Shown one piece after another: positions 11,324 through 20,258 of a stretch of DNA of 64,000 bases (position 1 is its first letter; the number at the start of each line of letters is the position of its first letter). The stretch lies in contig LYSY01000004.1 in the NCBI GenBank assembly GCA_001657395.1, forward strand, positions 186,001 to 250,000, in the 5' to 3' direction. A model generated the notes under the pieces. The model did not search any database. It had not been told where the DNA came from and saw only the letters and a list, made by a program, of their open reading frames with translations. The stretch comes from Rhodospirillales bacterium BBD 1991-14. GTDB taxonomy: Bacteria > Pseudomonadota > Alphaproteobacteria > Kiloniellales > Kiloniellaceae. Position numbers and translations under genes: made by a program.

Positions 11324-12274
11324 ATGATGTTTCCAACTGTGTTTACGGGTGCCAGAAACGCTGTCGCTTTTGCCGCCCTTGCTCTGTCCCTTGGCCTTGC
11401 CGGCCCACTGGCCGCCGAGGAGAACGGCGACGGGTTCCTTGGTCTGGATCTGAAGGGTTCCCTGGGGGAGGGGCGTCACAGCCGTTACGTGCCGCCGCTG
11501 ACCAACCCGATCTTCAACGAGACCCCTTACATCACCACCGAGGCGCGGGCCATTTACTTCTATCACCGGCTGCCGGAGGATTTCGTTACCGACGGCGGCG
11601 ATGTCAATCTGGTGGCCCTCCAGCTCCGGCTGGCGATCACCGAGCGGCTTGGGTTCATCGCGACCAAAGACGGCTACGTCGACTTCGACTTCGATGAAAC
11701 CCTGCCCGATACCGACGGCTTCGCGAACATCGCGTTCGGGTTCAAATACGCGATCATTTCCGACCCGGTCAACGAGGGTATCCTGACTGCGGGCCTGCGC
11801 TACGAAATCCCGATCCACGACCTGGATACGGGCGGCATCGAACTGCAGGGCAACGGCGACGGTTTCCTCAACCCCTTCATCACCGCAGCCCGCGCCTTCG
11901 GCGACTTCGGGCTGCAGGCCAGCTTCGGCGCCAACTTCGCATTGGATCCGGACGAGGACACCTCGATCCTGCATTACTCCGTGCACGCGGACTACGAGGT
12001 GTTGCCGGGGCTGTTCCCAATCGTGGAGCTGAACGGCTTCACCGCCTTCAACAACGCTGACCGGCTGACCGGGGCGCTGGGCGACCTTGACGGCGTCGAC
12101 GTCCTCAACTTCGGCAGCGAGGATCGCGATACCACCATCACGATCGGCGGCGGCGCCCGCTATCGGCTGAACGACCATTTCCAGTTCGGCCTGGGCGCGG
12201 AGACGCCGATCACCGATAAGGACGACACGATCTTCGACTACCGGGTCTACTTCGACCTCGTGGCGCATTTCTGA
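11324..12274 (+). CDS. predicted outer-membrane beta-barrel protein with signal peptide
   Basis: Signal peptide (AFAALALSLGLAGPLAAEE), alternating aromatic/polar strands, ends DYRVYFDLVAHF (aromatic C-terminus). Confidence 0.6.
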   Translation: MMFPTVFTGARNAVAFAALALSLGLAGPLAAEENGDGFLGLDLKGSLGEGRHSRYVPPLTNPIFNETPYITTEARAIYFYHRLPEDFVTDGGDVNLVALQLRLAITERLGFIATKDGYVDFDFDETLPDTDGFANIAFGFKYAIISDPVNEGILTAGLRYEIPIHDLDTGGIELQGNGDGFLNPFITAARAFGDFGLQASFGANFALDPDEDTSILHYSVHADYEVLPGLFPIVELNGFTAFNNADRLTGALGDLDGVDVLNFGSEDRDTTITIGGGARYRLNDHFQFGLGAETPITDKDDTIFDYRVYFDLVAHF

Positions 12275-12474
12275 CCACGGACCCGTCGGCGCGACGGCCC
12301 TGCGGGGTGGCTGCGCCGACTCCTGACTGGCCTGGGCTGGCCCCGCTCTGCGTTCCCGCAGGGCCGTTGCCGGCCCCGGCCAGATTTCTCCGATGCGACC
12401 CTGCGTATGCGGCGTCCGGCCGGGCGTCCACCCGGCTGGCTCCGCGCCTTAATGACAGCTTCCGCACATGATGC

Positions 12475-12490
12475 TGACAGCATGTTGTCA
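12475..12490. promoter_or_regulatory. candidate operator copy 2 (TGACA-N6-TGTCA)
   Basis: Same tgacagcatgttgtca, upstream of the VOC gene at 12564. Confidence 0.7.
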
Positions 12491-12563
12491 GGACGGCTCT
12501 GCTACATAAGGGGGCAAGAACAAAGCCCGAATATAAGCCCCCGAGCCATGGAGACGCGCCGCC

Positions 12564-13046
12564 ATGCGGATGAGCAGCCTGCATCCCATCATCACCACGG
12601 ACCGCTTCGCCGAAACCAAGACCTTCTACCGTGCGCTGCAGTTCACCTACGCCTTTGAAGGCGAGTGGTACGTCCATCTCGTCTGGCCCGCCAATCCGGC
12701 CCTGCAACTGGCCTTCATGCGCCCCGGCCAGGCGAACCAGCACCCGCTGTTCCGCTCCCGCTTCGACGGCAAGGGCCTGTTCCTCGGGGTGGAGGTGGCC
12801 GAAGTCGACAGCGTGCACGATGACCTGCTGCGGCGCGGGTTCGAGGTCGAAATCGCGCTTCGGGACGAGCCCTGGGGCCAGCGTCATTTTGCGATCCAGG
12901 ACCCCAACGGGATCGTTCTGGACTTCTATACCGCGACCGAGCCGACCGCGGACTACGCCGCGCAGTACCGCGACCCCGGCAAGCCGCTGGCCAAGACACC
13001 CGTGGCGGAGCGGATCCTGGCGCTTGCCGACCCCGCCCTCGGCTGA
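12564..13046 (+). CDS. VOC (glyoxalase/dioxygenase-fold) family protein
   Basis: SLHPIITTDRFAETKTFYRALQFTYAFEGEWYVHLVWP...RHFAIQDPNGIVLDFYTATEP. Confidence 0.9.
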   Translation: MRMSSLHPIITTDRFAETKTFYRALQFTYAFEGEWYVHLVWPANPALQLAFMRPGQANQHPLFRSRFDGKGLFLGVEVAEVDSVHDDLLRRGFEVEIALRDEPWGQRHFAIQDPNGIVLDFYTATEPTADYAAQYRDPGKPLAKTPVAERILALADPALG

Positions 13047-13057
13047 GGGAGCCTTGC

Positions 13058-13147
13058 CCAGGATCCACAAGACCAGGATCCACAAGACCAGGATCCACAA
13101 GACCAGGATCCACAAGACCAGGATCCAAAAGACCAGGATCCAAAAGA
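13058..13147. repeat. 15-bp tandem repeat, 6 copies (ccaggatccacaaga / ccaggatccaaaaga)
   Basis: Direct reading; four copies of variant 1 then two of variant 2, intergenic between two VOC genes. Confidence 0.97.
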
Positions 13148-13174
13148 ACCGAGACAAAACGAGAGGCTGAACAG

Positions 13175-13675
13175 ATGACGGAAACGCTTACCGCGCAAGC
13201 AGCAGAGTCCGATGCGGCCACCAGCGGGCAGCCCGCCGCGCCGGAGCCGGTCCTGGGTACCATGAACCATCTTGGCATCACGGTCAGTGATCTGGCGGAG
13301 TCGACCGAGCGCTTCTATGCGCCGCTGCTGCGCTTTCTCGGCTACGAGGTGATCCACCAGACTGCGGAGATGTCGGTCTGGCTCGCGGCCAGCGGCTGCG
13401 CGGTGAATCTCTGGCAGGCCCGGCCCGAGCATGCCGGACACAAGCACGAACGCTATGCACCCGGCTTTCATCACTTCGCCTTCAATGCCGACAGCCGGGA
13501 GACGGTGGATCGCTGCCACGACTTTCTGCGCGGGCAAGGGATCGAGATCCTCGATCCGCCGGCGGAATACGACTACGAGCCGGGCTACTACGCGCTGTTC
13601 TTTGCCGACCCGGACGGCATGAAGTTCGAGCTGGTCCACCTGCCGCCGCCGGCCAGCGCCTCCATCGTCGCGTGA
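13175..13675 (+). CDS. VOC family protein
   Basis: MNHLGITVSDLAESTERFYAPLLRFLGYEV...FADPDGMKFELVHLPP. Confidence 0.9.
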   Translation: MTETLTAQAAESDAATSGQPAAPEPVLGTMNHLGITVSDLAESTERFYAPLLRFLGYEVIHQTAEMSVWLAASGCAVNLWQARPEHAGHKHERYAPGFHHFAFNADSRETVDRCHDFLRGQGIEILDPPAEYDYEPGYYALFFADPDGMKFELVHLPPPASASIVA

Positions 13676-13704
13676 GCGCGTTCTATTACCGTCGCGTGAG
13701 CGCG

Positions 13705-14352
13705 CTACTGCAGGCGCTGCAGGAACGCGTGCAGCGCCTGGAGGGCTTCCTGCCAGTTCTGCTCGGCGGTGCGGCCGCTGGCTTTGCGCGGTTTCAGGTC
13801 GTGATCGCCGTCTTCGGCCCAGTGAAGGTCGATGCTGGCCGAAAGCCGGTAGCCGGCCACCTCGTCGTGGCTGCCCATGGCATCGCGGCTGCCCTGCAGG
13901 ATGAGGGTCGGAACCGAGAGGTCTTCCAGGTGTTCGGTGCGCAGGCGCTCGGGCTTGCCGGCAGGGTGAAAGGGATAGCCGAGACACGCCAGACCCCGCA
14001 CGCCGGCGGTCCCGGCGATCAGGCTGGCCATGCGTCCGCCCATCGATTTGCCGCCGATCACCAACCGCTCGGGCCCCAGCCGGTCGATCACCGCCTGCCA
14101 GGTGGCGAGCAGCAGCGCGGCGCGGTCGGGCGGACGCCGTTTACCGTCGCCGCGGCGCCTGGCCATGTAGGGAAACTCGAAACGCAGCACCCGCCAGCCG
14201 CGCTCCGCCAGGCCTTCGGCGAAGAAGCGCATGAAGGGGGTGTCCATCGGCGCGCCGGCGCCGTGGGCAAACGCGAAGGTGAGGGCCGCCTTTGCCGGGC
14301 CGTCGCTCAGGAAATGCGGGGCTTCGACAGCTACATCTTTGGGATCGTTCAT
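13705..14352 (-). CDS. alpha/beta hydrolase family protein (KANL3/Tex30-like)
   Basis: FAHGAGAPMDTPFMRFFAEGLAERGWRVLRFEFPYMARRR...LVIGGKSMGGRMAS; alternative start 14376. Confidence 0.85.
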   Translation of the reverse strand: MNDPKDVAVEAPHFLSDGPAKAALTFAFAHGAGAPMDTPFMRFFAEGLAERGWRVLRFEFPYMARRRGDGKRRPPDRAALLLATWQAVIDRLGPERLVIGGKSMGGRMASLIAGTAGVRGLACLGYPFHPAGKPERLRTEHLEDLSVPTLILQGSRDAMGSHDEVAGYRLSASIDLHWAEDGDHDLKPRKASGRTAEQNWQEALQALHAFLQRLQ

Positions 14353-14498
14353 GTTTTTTAAGCCGAATTGCTTCAAGGGAACGGCGCTGGCGTAACGCTC
14401 TCTTAACCAAGCCCGGCAATGATAGAGCGGGTCCGAAGCCTTGTCCGCTTCGGTCCCGCAAGACCGGAAAACGACCGCAAACCGCTGGAGAGGCTGCT

Positions 14499-14729
14499 AT
14501 GGAGCGCCCGAAGCAAGAGGCCGCAGACGACATCCGCCACCGCGACCTCAGCCAGATCCCCGAGGACGAAATGACCTTCGAGGAGAAGCGCGAGCTGAGG
14601 CGCCGTTTCGAGGAGTTCGTCGGCCTGATGCGGCGGCCCTCTGTCGCGGACAAGCTGGGGGCCAAGCCTTCGGAGAAGAAGGTCCGGCCCTGGGATCCCG
14701 CAAAGGCGAAGAAGCAACGCCCGATCTGA
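14499..14729 (+). CDS. small charged hypothetical protein
   Basis: MERPKQEAADDIRHRDLSQIPEDEMTFEEKRELRRRFEEFVGLMRRPS... Confidence 0.6.
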   Translation: MERPKQEAADDIRHRDLSQIPEDEMTFEEKRELRRRFEEFVGLMRRPSVADKLGAKPSEKKVRPWDPAKAKKQRPI

Positions 14730-14832
14730 CCCGGCCTGAGGACGGCCTGGCGGCGCCGGGTCGCCCCTCGGCGGTTCTCCCGGCGGTTCCCAAAGTTCCG
14801 ATCTGCTCCGAAAGCCGGGTTTTCTCCGGGCG

Positions 14833-15402
14833 CTACTTCTTGCGGAAGGCGTCGAGGGTAACGACCTTCTCGGCGGCGGGGGCCGCCTCGTCCTTGCCTT
14901 CGGTATCGCCGTCCGCTTCCGCCGTTTCCGCAGGCTCGCCGTCCTGCTGTTCGGAGCCCTCGCCCTGGTCGGAGAGACCGGATTTCGCTCCCTCCAGGAC
15001 CTGGGCGGCCGAGCCGCCCTCACGGGGCGCCGTACCCCCGGCAGCGGAGTCCACGTCGAACTGCAGGCCGAAGCGCACCGACGGATCGGCAAAGGCGGTG
15101 ACCGAGGAGAAGGGCACGAGCAGGCGGTGCGGGACGTCCGCAAAGCTGAGCGTTACCGAGAACTCCGTCTCGGCGATCTCCAGGCCCCAGAACTGGTGCT
15201 GCAGAACGATCGTCATCTCCCCGGGATAGCGGTCCCGGAGCGTGGAGGGCATCTCCACGCCGTCCTGATCGGTACGAAAGGTGATGTAGAAGTGATGGTT
15301 GCCCGGCAAACCGTGTTCCGAAACATACGTCAGCGCCCGTCTGACGACGCTGCGCAGGGCATCTTCGACCATGCGGTCGTATCGCAATTCCTCTTTCGCC
15401 AT
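14833..15402 (-). CDS. sspB: SspB-family ClpXP adaptor
   Basis: MAKEELRYDRMVEDALRSVVRRALTYVSEHGLPGNHHFYITFRT...GEMTIVLQHQFWGLEI...FSVTLSFADVPHRLLVPFSSVTAFADPS. Confidence 0.93.
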   Translation of the reverse strand: MAKEELRYDRMVEDALRSVVRRALTYVSEHGLPGNHHFYITFRTDQDGVEMPSTLRDRYPGEMTIVLQHQFWGLEIAETEFSVTLSFADVPHRLLVPFSSVTAFADPSVRFGLQFDVDSAAGGTAPREGGSAAQVLEGAKSGLSDQGEGSEQQDGEPAETAEADGDTEGKDEAAPAAEKVVTLDAFRKK

Positions 15403-16179
15403 AGCCTCCACCACGGTTTCGCGCTCCCTGCACGCTGACCCGCTGCGCCTCTTGTCTGCTGTGCCGGGCTGCGAAAGCGTCGGCCTGGACGGTTGCGGGC
15501 CGGGCTCCGGTGCTGTACCGGCGCCCCGAGTGGGGCGCTTCTGTTGCCAGGTGCGCCCCGAACCCCGCCTAGACGTGTGAAGGCCTAGGGCTTAAGTCGG
15601 CTAACCCGACCGCTATTAAGCGGCGAGGCGTGCCTCACTGTAGTTGTCGTTCGCAACTATAGTATGGCCCGATAACGGCGGTACCATGCCGGGAACCAAA
15701 CCCATCTTTACCACGCACGTCGATCCTGTTTCGCCCCCAAAAAGGCCCCCTCAAATCCACGAAGATCGGCTGAATCGGGGGAAATTTGGTGGAGGCGCCG
15801 GGTACTGCCCCCGGGTCCGTCGCGCTTATTCCACGGGCCTGTTTAGCGCCATAGCCGGAAAACCGGCACATGTAATATAGGCACTTTCCGGGGCGGTTGA
15901 AAGAACCGCGAAGGGGGCCGGGGACGGACAGTCGGACCTGGCGCCGGCAACCTGGGGTTAAGGAAAGCTCAAGGTGTTGCGGCGGCGGGCGCCGTGGCAG
16001 GGTGCGCCATGGCAGGGGGCGCAGCGGATAGCGCTGCCCGGATAGCGATGCACTGCCGCGGGCGTTGCGCTACACTTACCGCTGCCGACTCGGTGGGCCC
16101 GGCGGCAGCCGGGCACAGCGATAAGGCTGCAGGACCTTTGGCCGGGCGAAGACCTTTACAGCTTGGGATTTGACGGAAC

Positions 16180-16974
16180 GTGAAGCAATACCTCGACCTC
16201 CTGCGCAAGGTGCGCGAGGACGGTGTCTACAAGGGCGACCGCACCGGGACCGGAACGCAAAGCATCTTCGGCCATCAGATGCGCTTCGATCTCTCCGAGG
16301 GCTTTCCGCTGGTCACCACCAAGAAGTTGCACGTGAAGTCCATCGTTCACGAACTCCTCTGGTTCCTTAAGGGCGATACCAACATCGCCTACCTCAGGGA
16401 CAACGGCGTGCGCATCTGGGACGAGTGGGCCGACGAGAACGGCAACCTCGGCCCGGTCTACGGCGCCCAATGGCGATCCTGGCCGGCGCCTGATGGTGGC
16501 CATATCGATCAGATCGGCCAGATCCTCGACCAGTTGCAGTCCAATCCGAACTCCCGCCGCCTGGTGGTCTGCGCCTGGAACGTGGCGGAGATTGAGCGCA
16601 TGGCCCTGCCGCCCTGCCATTGCCTGTTCCAGTTCTATGTCGCCGATGGGCGTCTGTCCTGCCAGCTTTACCAGCGCAGCGCCGACATCTTCCTCGGGGT
16701 GCCGTTCAACATCGCCTCCTACGCGCTTCTCACCATGATGATGGCGCAGGTTGCGGACCTTGAGCCCGGGGATTTCGTGCACACCCTGGGGGATGCCCAC
16801 CTCTATGTGAACCATCAGCAGCAGGCGGACCTGCAGCTCCAGCGCGCGCCGTTGCCGCTGCCCCGGATGCGCATCAATCCGGCGGTGCGCGACCTCTTCG
16901 CCTTTCGCTACGAGGACTTTGAACTGATCGGCTACGAGGCTCACCCGCACATCTCGGCGCCCGTGGCCGTCTGA
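16180..16974 (+). CDS. thyA: thymidylate synthase
   Basis: GTG start; [50 protein letters not shown] active-site Cys. Confidence 0.97.
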   Translation: MKQYLDLLRKVREDGVYKGDRTGTGTQSIFGHQMRFDLSEGFPLVTTKKLHVKSIVHELLWFLKGDTNIAYLRDNGVRIWDEWADENGNLGPVYGAQWRSWPAPDGGHIDQIGQILDQLQSNPNSRRLVVCAWNVAEIERMALPPCHCLFQFYVADGRLSCQLYQRSADIFLGVPFNIASYALLTMMMAQVADLEPGDFVHTLGDAHLYVNHQQQADLQLQRAPLPLPRMRINPAVRDLFAFRYEDFELIGYEAHPHISAPVAV

Positions 16975-16994
16975 CCGGGTCTCGTTTGCGCGCG

Positions 16995-17537
16995 ATGTCG
17001 GAGGTTCCCATTGCCCTGATTCTGGCGCGCGGCGAGAACGGCGTCATCGGTCGCGAGGGCGGGCTGCCCTGGCATCTCTCCGGCGATCTCAGGTTCTTCA
17101 AGGCCCAGACCCTAGGCAAGCCGATCGTCATGGGCCGTAAGACCTTCCAGTCCATCGGCCGGCCGCTGCCGGGCCGCCCGAACCTGGTGGTCAGCCGCGA
17201 TCCCGCGTTCCACCCGGAGGGCGCGGAGGTCTTCGCCGATCTTGAGGCGGCGCTCGCCCGGGCCTCCGACCTGGCGGCCGAGATCCCGGAAGGCGGGCCG
17301 CGGCGCGAGGTCATGATCATCGGCGGTGGGCAGATCTACGCCCTGACGCTGGCGCGGGCGCAGCGCATCTATCTGACGGAGGTCCACGCCGCGCCCGAAG
17401 GCGACACTTCTTTTCCGGCGCTTGATCCGAGCCAGTGGCGCGAGATCCTGCGCGAGGACCAGGCCTCGCCCGGGGAGGGGCAGCCCGCCTTCAGTTTCGT
17501 GATTCTGGAGCGCAGCGGAGCGGCGCCCGGCCCTTAG
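16995..17537 (+). CDS. folA: dihydrofolate reductase
   Basis: LILARGENGVIGREGGLPWHLSGDLRFFKAQTLGKPIVMGRKTFQSIGRPLPGRPNLVVSR; alternative TTG start 16986. Confidence 0.95.
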   Translation: MSEVPIALILARGENGVIGREGGLPWHLSGDLRFFKAQTLGKPIVMGRKTFQSIGRPLPGRPNLVVSRDPAFHPEGAEVFADLEAALARASDLAAEIPEGGPRREVMIIGGGQIYALTLARAQRIYLTEVHAAPEGDTSFPALDPSQWREILREDQASPGEGQPAFSFVILERSGAAPGP

Positions 17538-17631
17538 GTCGCGCCGGCCTGGTCGCAGCGGTTCAATCTTGTCCGGATAGGCTCTACACTGTCCCGGCAG
17601 TCATCATCAAGGAAGGGGAGGTCGCACGGTC

Positions 17632-18051
17632 ATGCCAAAGGTCAGTTCCACGACGGAACTGCCGGTTCCGGCCCAGGCTGTCTGGTCGGTCATCGGCAAC
17701 TTCAACGGCCTGCCGGACTGGCATCCGGCGGTGCAGAAAAGCGAAAGCAAGTCCGACGGCGGCACCACCCTGCGGACGGTCACGCTGATGGGCGGCGGCA
17801 CCATCGAAGAGAAGCTTGAGGAGATCGACGAGCACGAGCGGCTCTACACCTACTCGATCCTTTCCAGCCCGCTGCCGGTTGCCAACTACACCGCGACCCT
17901 GCGGGTGCGCGAGGCGGAATCGGGTGGCTGCACGGTCGAGTGGTCCAGCGAGTTCGACGCCTCGGGCGCTACCGAGAACACGGCGATCGAGCAGATCAGC
18001 CAGGTCTACGAAGCCGGATTCGAGAACCTCAAACGCATGTTCGGCGGCTGA
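17632..18051 (+). CDS. SRPBCC family protein
   Basis: VSSTTELPVPAQAVWSVIGNFNGLPDWHPAVQKSE. Confidence 0.9.
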   Translation: MPKVSSTTELPVPAQAVWSVIGNFNGLPDWHPAVQKSESKSDGGTTLRTVTLMGGGTIEEKLEEIDEHERLYTYSILSSPLPVANYTATLRVREAESGGCTVEWSSEFDASGATENTAIEQISQVYEAGFENLKRMFGG

Positions 18052-18076
18052 GTATCCCTCAACCGCCGAACTTCAA

Positions 18077-18144
18077 GCGCCGGACCTCTCGCGCCGGACC
18101 TCTCGCGCCGGACCTCTCGCGCCGGACCTCTCGCGCCGGACCTC
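18077..18144. repeat. 14-bp tandem repeat, about 4.9 copies (gcgccggacctctc)
   Basis: Direct reading; intergenic between convergent SRPBCC and YHS genes. Confidence 0.97.
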
Positions 18145-18194
18145 ACCCGATGAACCGGCAGGACCTGCCGGTCCTGGTCATGAACGGCCTTTGA

Positions 18195-18674
18195 TCACGA
18201 TCCCGCTTTGATGCCCGGCCAGTTGGTGTCGGCCTTGGCGATGTGGCCGGGGACGTCGCGCTCCCAGCGGCGCTGCACCGACCTGGAGTAGTTCAGGTAG
18301 AGCTTGCCGTCGACGATCTTCCAGGCATCGGGATCGATGGAGGCGGTGTAGCCCTGGGACACGGCCCAGGCGCAGTACCCGCCATACTGCGGCGCGTAGC
18401 GCGCAGGGTCGGCGGCAAAGGCGTCGCGGTTGGCCTCCGAGGCAAACTGCCAGGTGGCACCGTTGTAGTCGTGGGTGAAGAGGGGTTTGCCCTTCACCGG
18501 CTTGCCTTCGGTGAAATAGGCCACCGGGTCGTAGCCGCGGATCGCCTTGCCGCCGTCGGTGAAGACCGGGTCGACGGCCAGCGTGGGCCGGGCAAGGGTC
18601 AGTCCGGTGACGAGCAGTCCGCTCGCCAGAACAAGGCCACCGAAGCGGCGGCGGGAAACGTCAATCTGCGCCAT
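18195..18674 (-). CDS. YHS domain-containing protein with Tat-type signal
   Basis: SRRRFGGLVLASGLLVTG Tat-like signal; IRGYDPVAYFTEGKPVKGKPLFTHDYNGATWQFASEANRDAFAADPARYAPQYGGYCAWAV. Confidence 0.9.
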   Translation of the reverse strand: MAQIDVSRRRFGGLVLASGLLVTGLTLARPTLAVDPVFTDGGKAIRGYDPVAYFTEGKPVKGKPLFTHDYNGATWQFASEANRDAFAADPARYAPQYGGYCAWAVSQGYTASIDPDAWKIVDGKLYLNYSRSVQRRWERDVPGHIAKADTNWPGIKAGS

Positions 18675-18896
18675 GATCTTTCCCTTTTTCTCAGAGGCCT
18701 GGGCCCGATGGCTTGGGGTGAAAGGCCCGGATCTTGTGGTTCCTGTCCAGATCCCGCCGGGGCGGGACCGCTCTGGTCGTTGGCCATAAGAGTTGTGTGC
18801 CGGGGCGCGGCCAGCAATTCAACCGCCTCTCACGTTTCTGCGAGCAGCAGCGAGCGGTCGGTCGGGGCCTTCGATCGGGACCGAGACCCCGGGGAG

Positions 18897-20066
18897 TTAC
18901 TGCATCACGATCTTGGGGGCCTGGCGGGCACCGCCGGCATCGATCTGGGCGGAGACCTTTTCCCAGACCCGGGCGGCAATCGCGCCGTAAGCCTTGGCCT
19001 GGGCGGCGTCCGGATTGGAGACCACAATGGGGCGGCCGCCGTCCGACGTCTCGCGGATCTCGATGTCCAGCGGCAGCTCGCCGAGGAACTCCATCCCCAG
19101 CTTCTCGGCTTCGCGCCGGGCGCCGCCGTGGCTGAAGATGTGGGATTCGTGGCCGCAGTTCGGGCAGATGAACATGCTCATGTTCTCGACAATGCCCAGC
19201 ACCGGAACATCCACCTTGCGGAACATGTTCAGGCCCTTGCGGGCATCCAGCAGGGCGATGTCCTGTGGCGTGGAGACGATGACCGCGCCGGTCAGGGGCA
19301 CCTGCTGGGCCATGGTCAGCTGCGCATCGCCGGTTCCCGGCGGCATGTCGACCATGAGGATGTCCAACTCCCCCCAGTCGACGTCGCGCAGCATCTGCTG
19401 CAGGGCGCTTTGCACCATGGGACCGCGCCAGATCATCGGCGTGTCCTCGGCCACCAGGAAGCCCATGGACATGCACTTCAGGCCGTAGTTCTCCATCGGG
19501 TTCAGGATCTTGCCGTCCGGCGAGCTCGGCCGCCCGCTGATGCCCAGCATGCGCGGCTGCGAGGGCCCGTAGATGTCGGCGTCGAGCACGCCGACCTTGA
19601 GGCCGAGCTGCACCATCGCCAACGCCAGGTTGGTGGTGGTGGTGGACTTGCCGACGCCGCCCTTGCCGCTGGCCACCGCGACGATGGAGCGCACGCCCGG
19701 CACCAGGGCCTGCTGCTGGCCGCCGCCGCGCTGGCCCGCCGGGCCGGCCGGCTGGCCCTGGGATTGGCCCTGGGGTTGACCCTGGGACTGACCCTGGGAC
19801 TGACCCTGGGGGGATCCCTTTTCGGCGGTCAGGACAGCCGTCACAGAGGTCACGCCGTCCAGATCGTAGACGGCTTTTTCCGCAGCCTTGCGCAAGGGTT
19901 CCATCGCCGCGCCCTCGCGCGGATCGACCTCGATGGCGAAGCCCACATTGCCGTCCTTGACCACAAGGCCGGATACCATGCCCAGAGCGACGATATCCTG
20001 CTGTTTTTTTGGCTCAACAACCGCCTTCAAGGCCGCGAAAATGCTTGCCTCGTCTACTGCACTCAT
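18897..20066 (-). CDS. mrp: Mrp/NBP35-family P-loop ATPase (Fe-S carrier)
   Basis: IVAVASGKGGVGKSTTTTNLALAMVQLGLKVGVLDADIYGPSQPRMLG, ENMSMFICPNCGHESHIFSHGGAR. Confidence 0.95.
   Translation of the reverse strand: MSAVDEASIFAALKAVVEPKKQQDIVALGMVSGLVVKDGNVGFAIEVDPREGAAMEPLRKAAEKAVYDLDGVTSVTAVLTAEKGSPQGQSQGQSQGQPQGQSQGQPAGPAGQRGGGQQQALVPGVRSIVAVASGKGGVGKSTTTTNLALAMVQLGLKVGVLDADIYGPSQPRMLGISGRPSSPDGKILNPMENYGLKCMSMGFLVAEDTPMIWRGPMVQSALQQMLRDVDWGELDILMVDMPPGTGDAQLTMAQQVPLTGAVIVSTPQDIALLDARKGLNMFRKVDVPVLGIVENMSMFICPNCGHESHIFSHGGARREAEKLGMEFLGELPLDIEIRETSDGGRPIVVSNPDAAQAKAYGAIAARVWEKVSAQIDAGGARQAPKIVMQ
19753..19812. repeat. 12-bp tandem repeat, 5 copies, inside mrp (encodes GQSQ/GQPQ linker)
   Basis: tggccctgggat/tggccctggggt/tgaccctgggac x2/tgaccctggggg; protein GQSQGQSQGQPQGQSQGQPAG. 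Confidence 0.95.
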
Positions 20067-20258
20067 CCTTGAAAACTCCCCGAAACGGCCGATATGCAGG
20101 CAAGAGGTCCTGCCAGGTATTGCTGGTACAGACACTGCTAGAACAATGGCGTCAGCGTGATATAAGTCCGGCGCACGGCGTTTGCAGCCTCGAATTCACG
20201 CCTTTCGGGGCAGTTTATCCAATTTCAGCAGTTTAACTAGGCGATGGGATGATGAGTT

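Noticed and set aside
13058-13147. Possible CRISPR array
   Set aside because: Perfectly contiguous tandem units with no spacers; same for 18077-18144.
18243-20072. 609-aa plus-strand ORF
   Set aside because: Antisense to the YHS and mrp genes.
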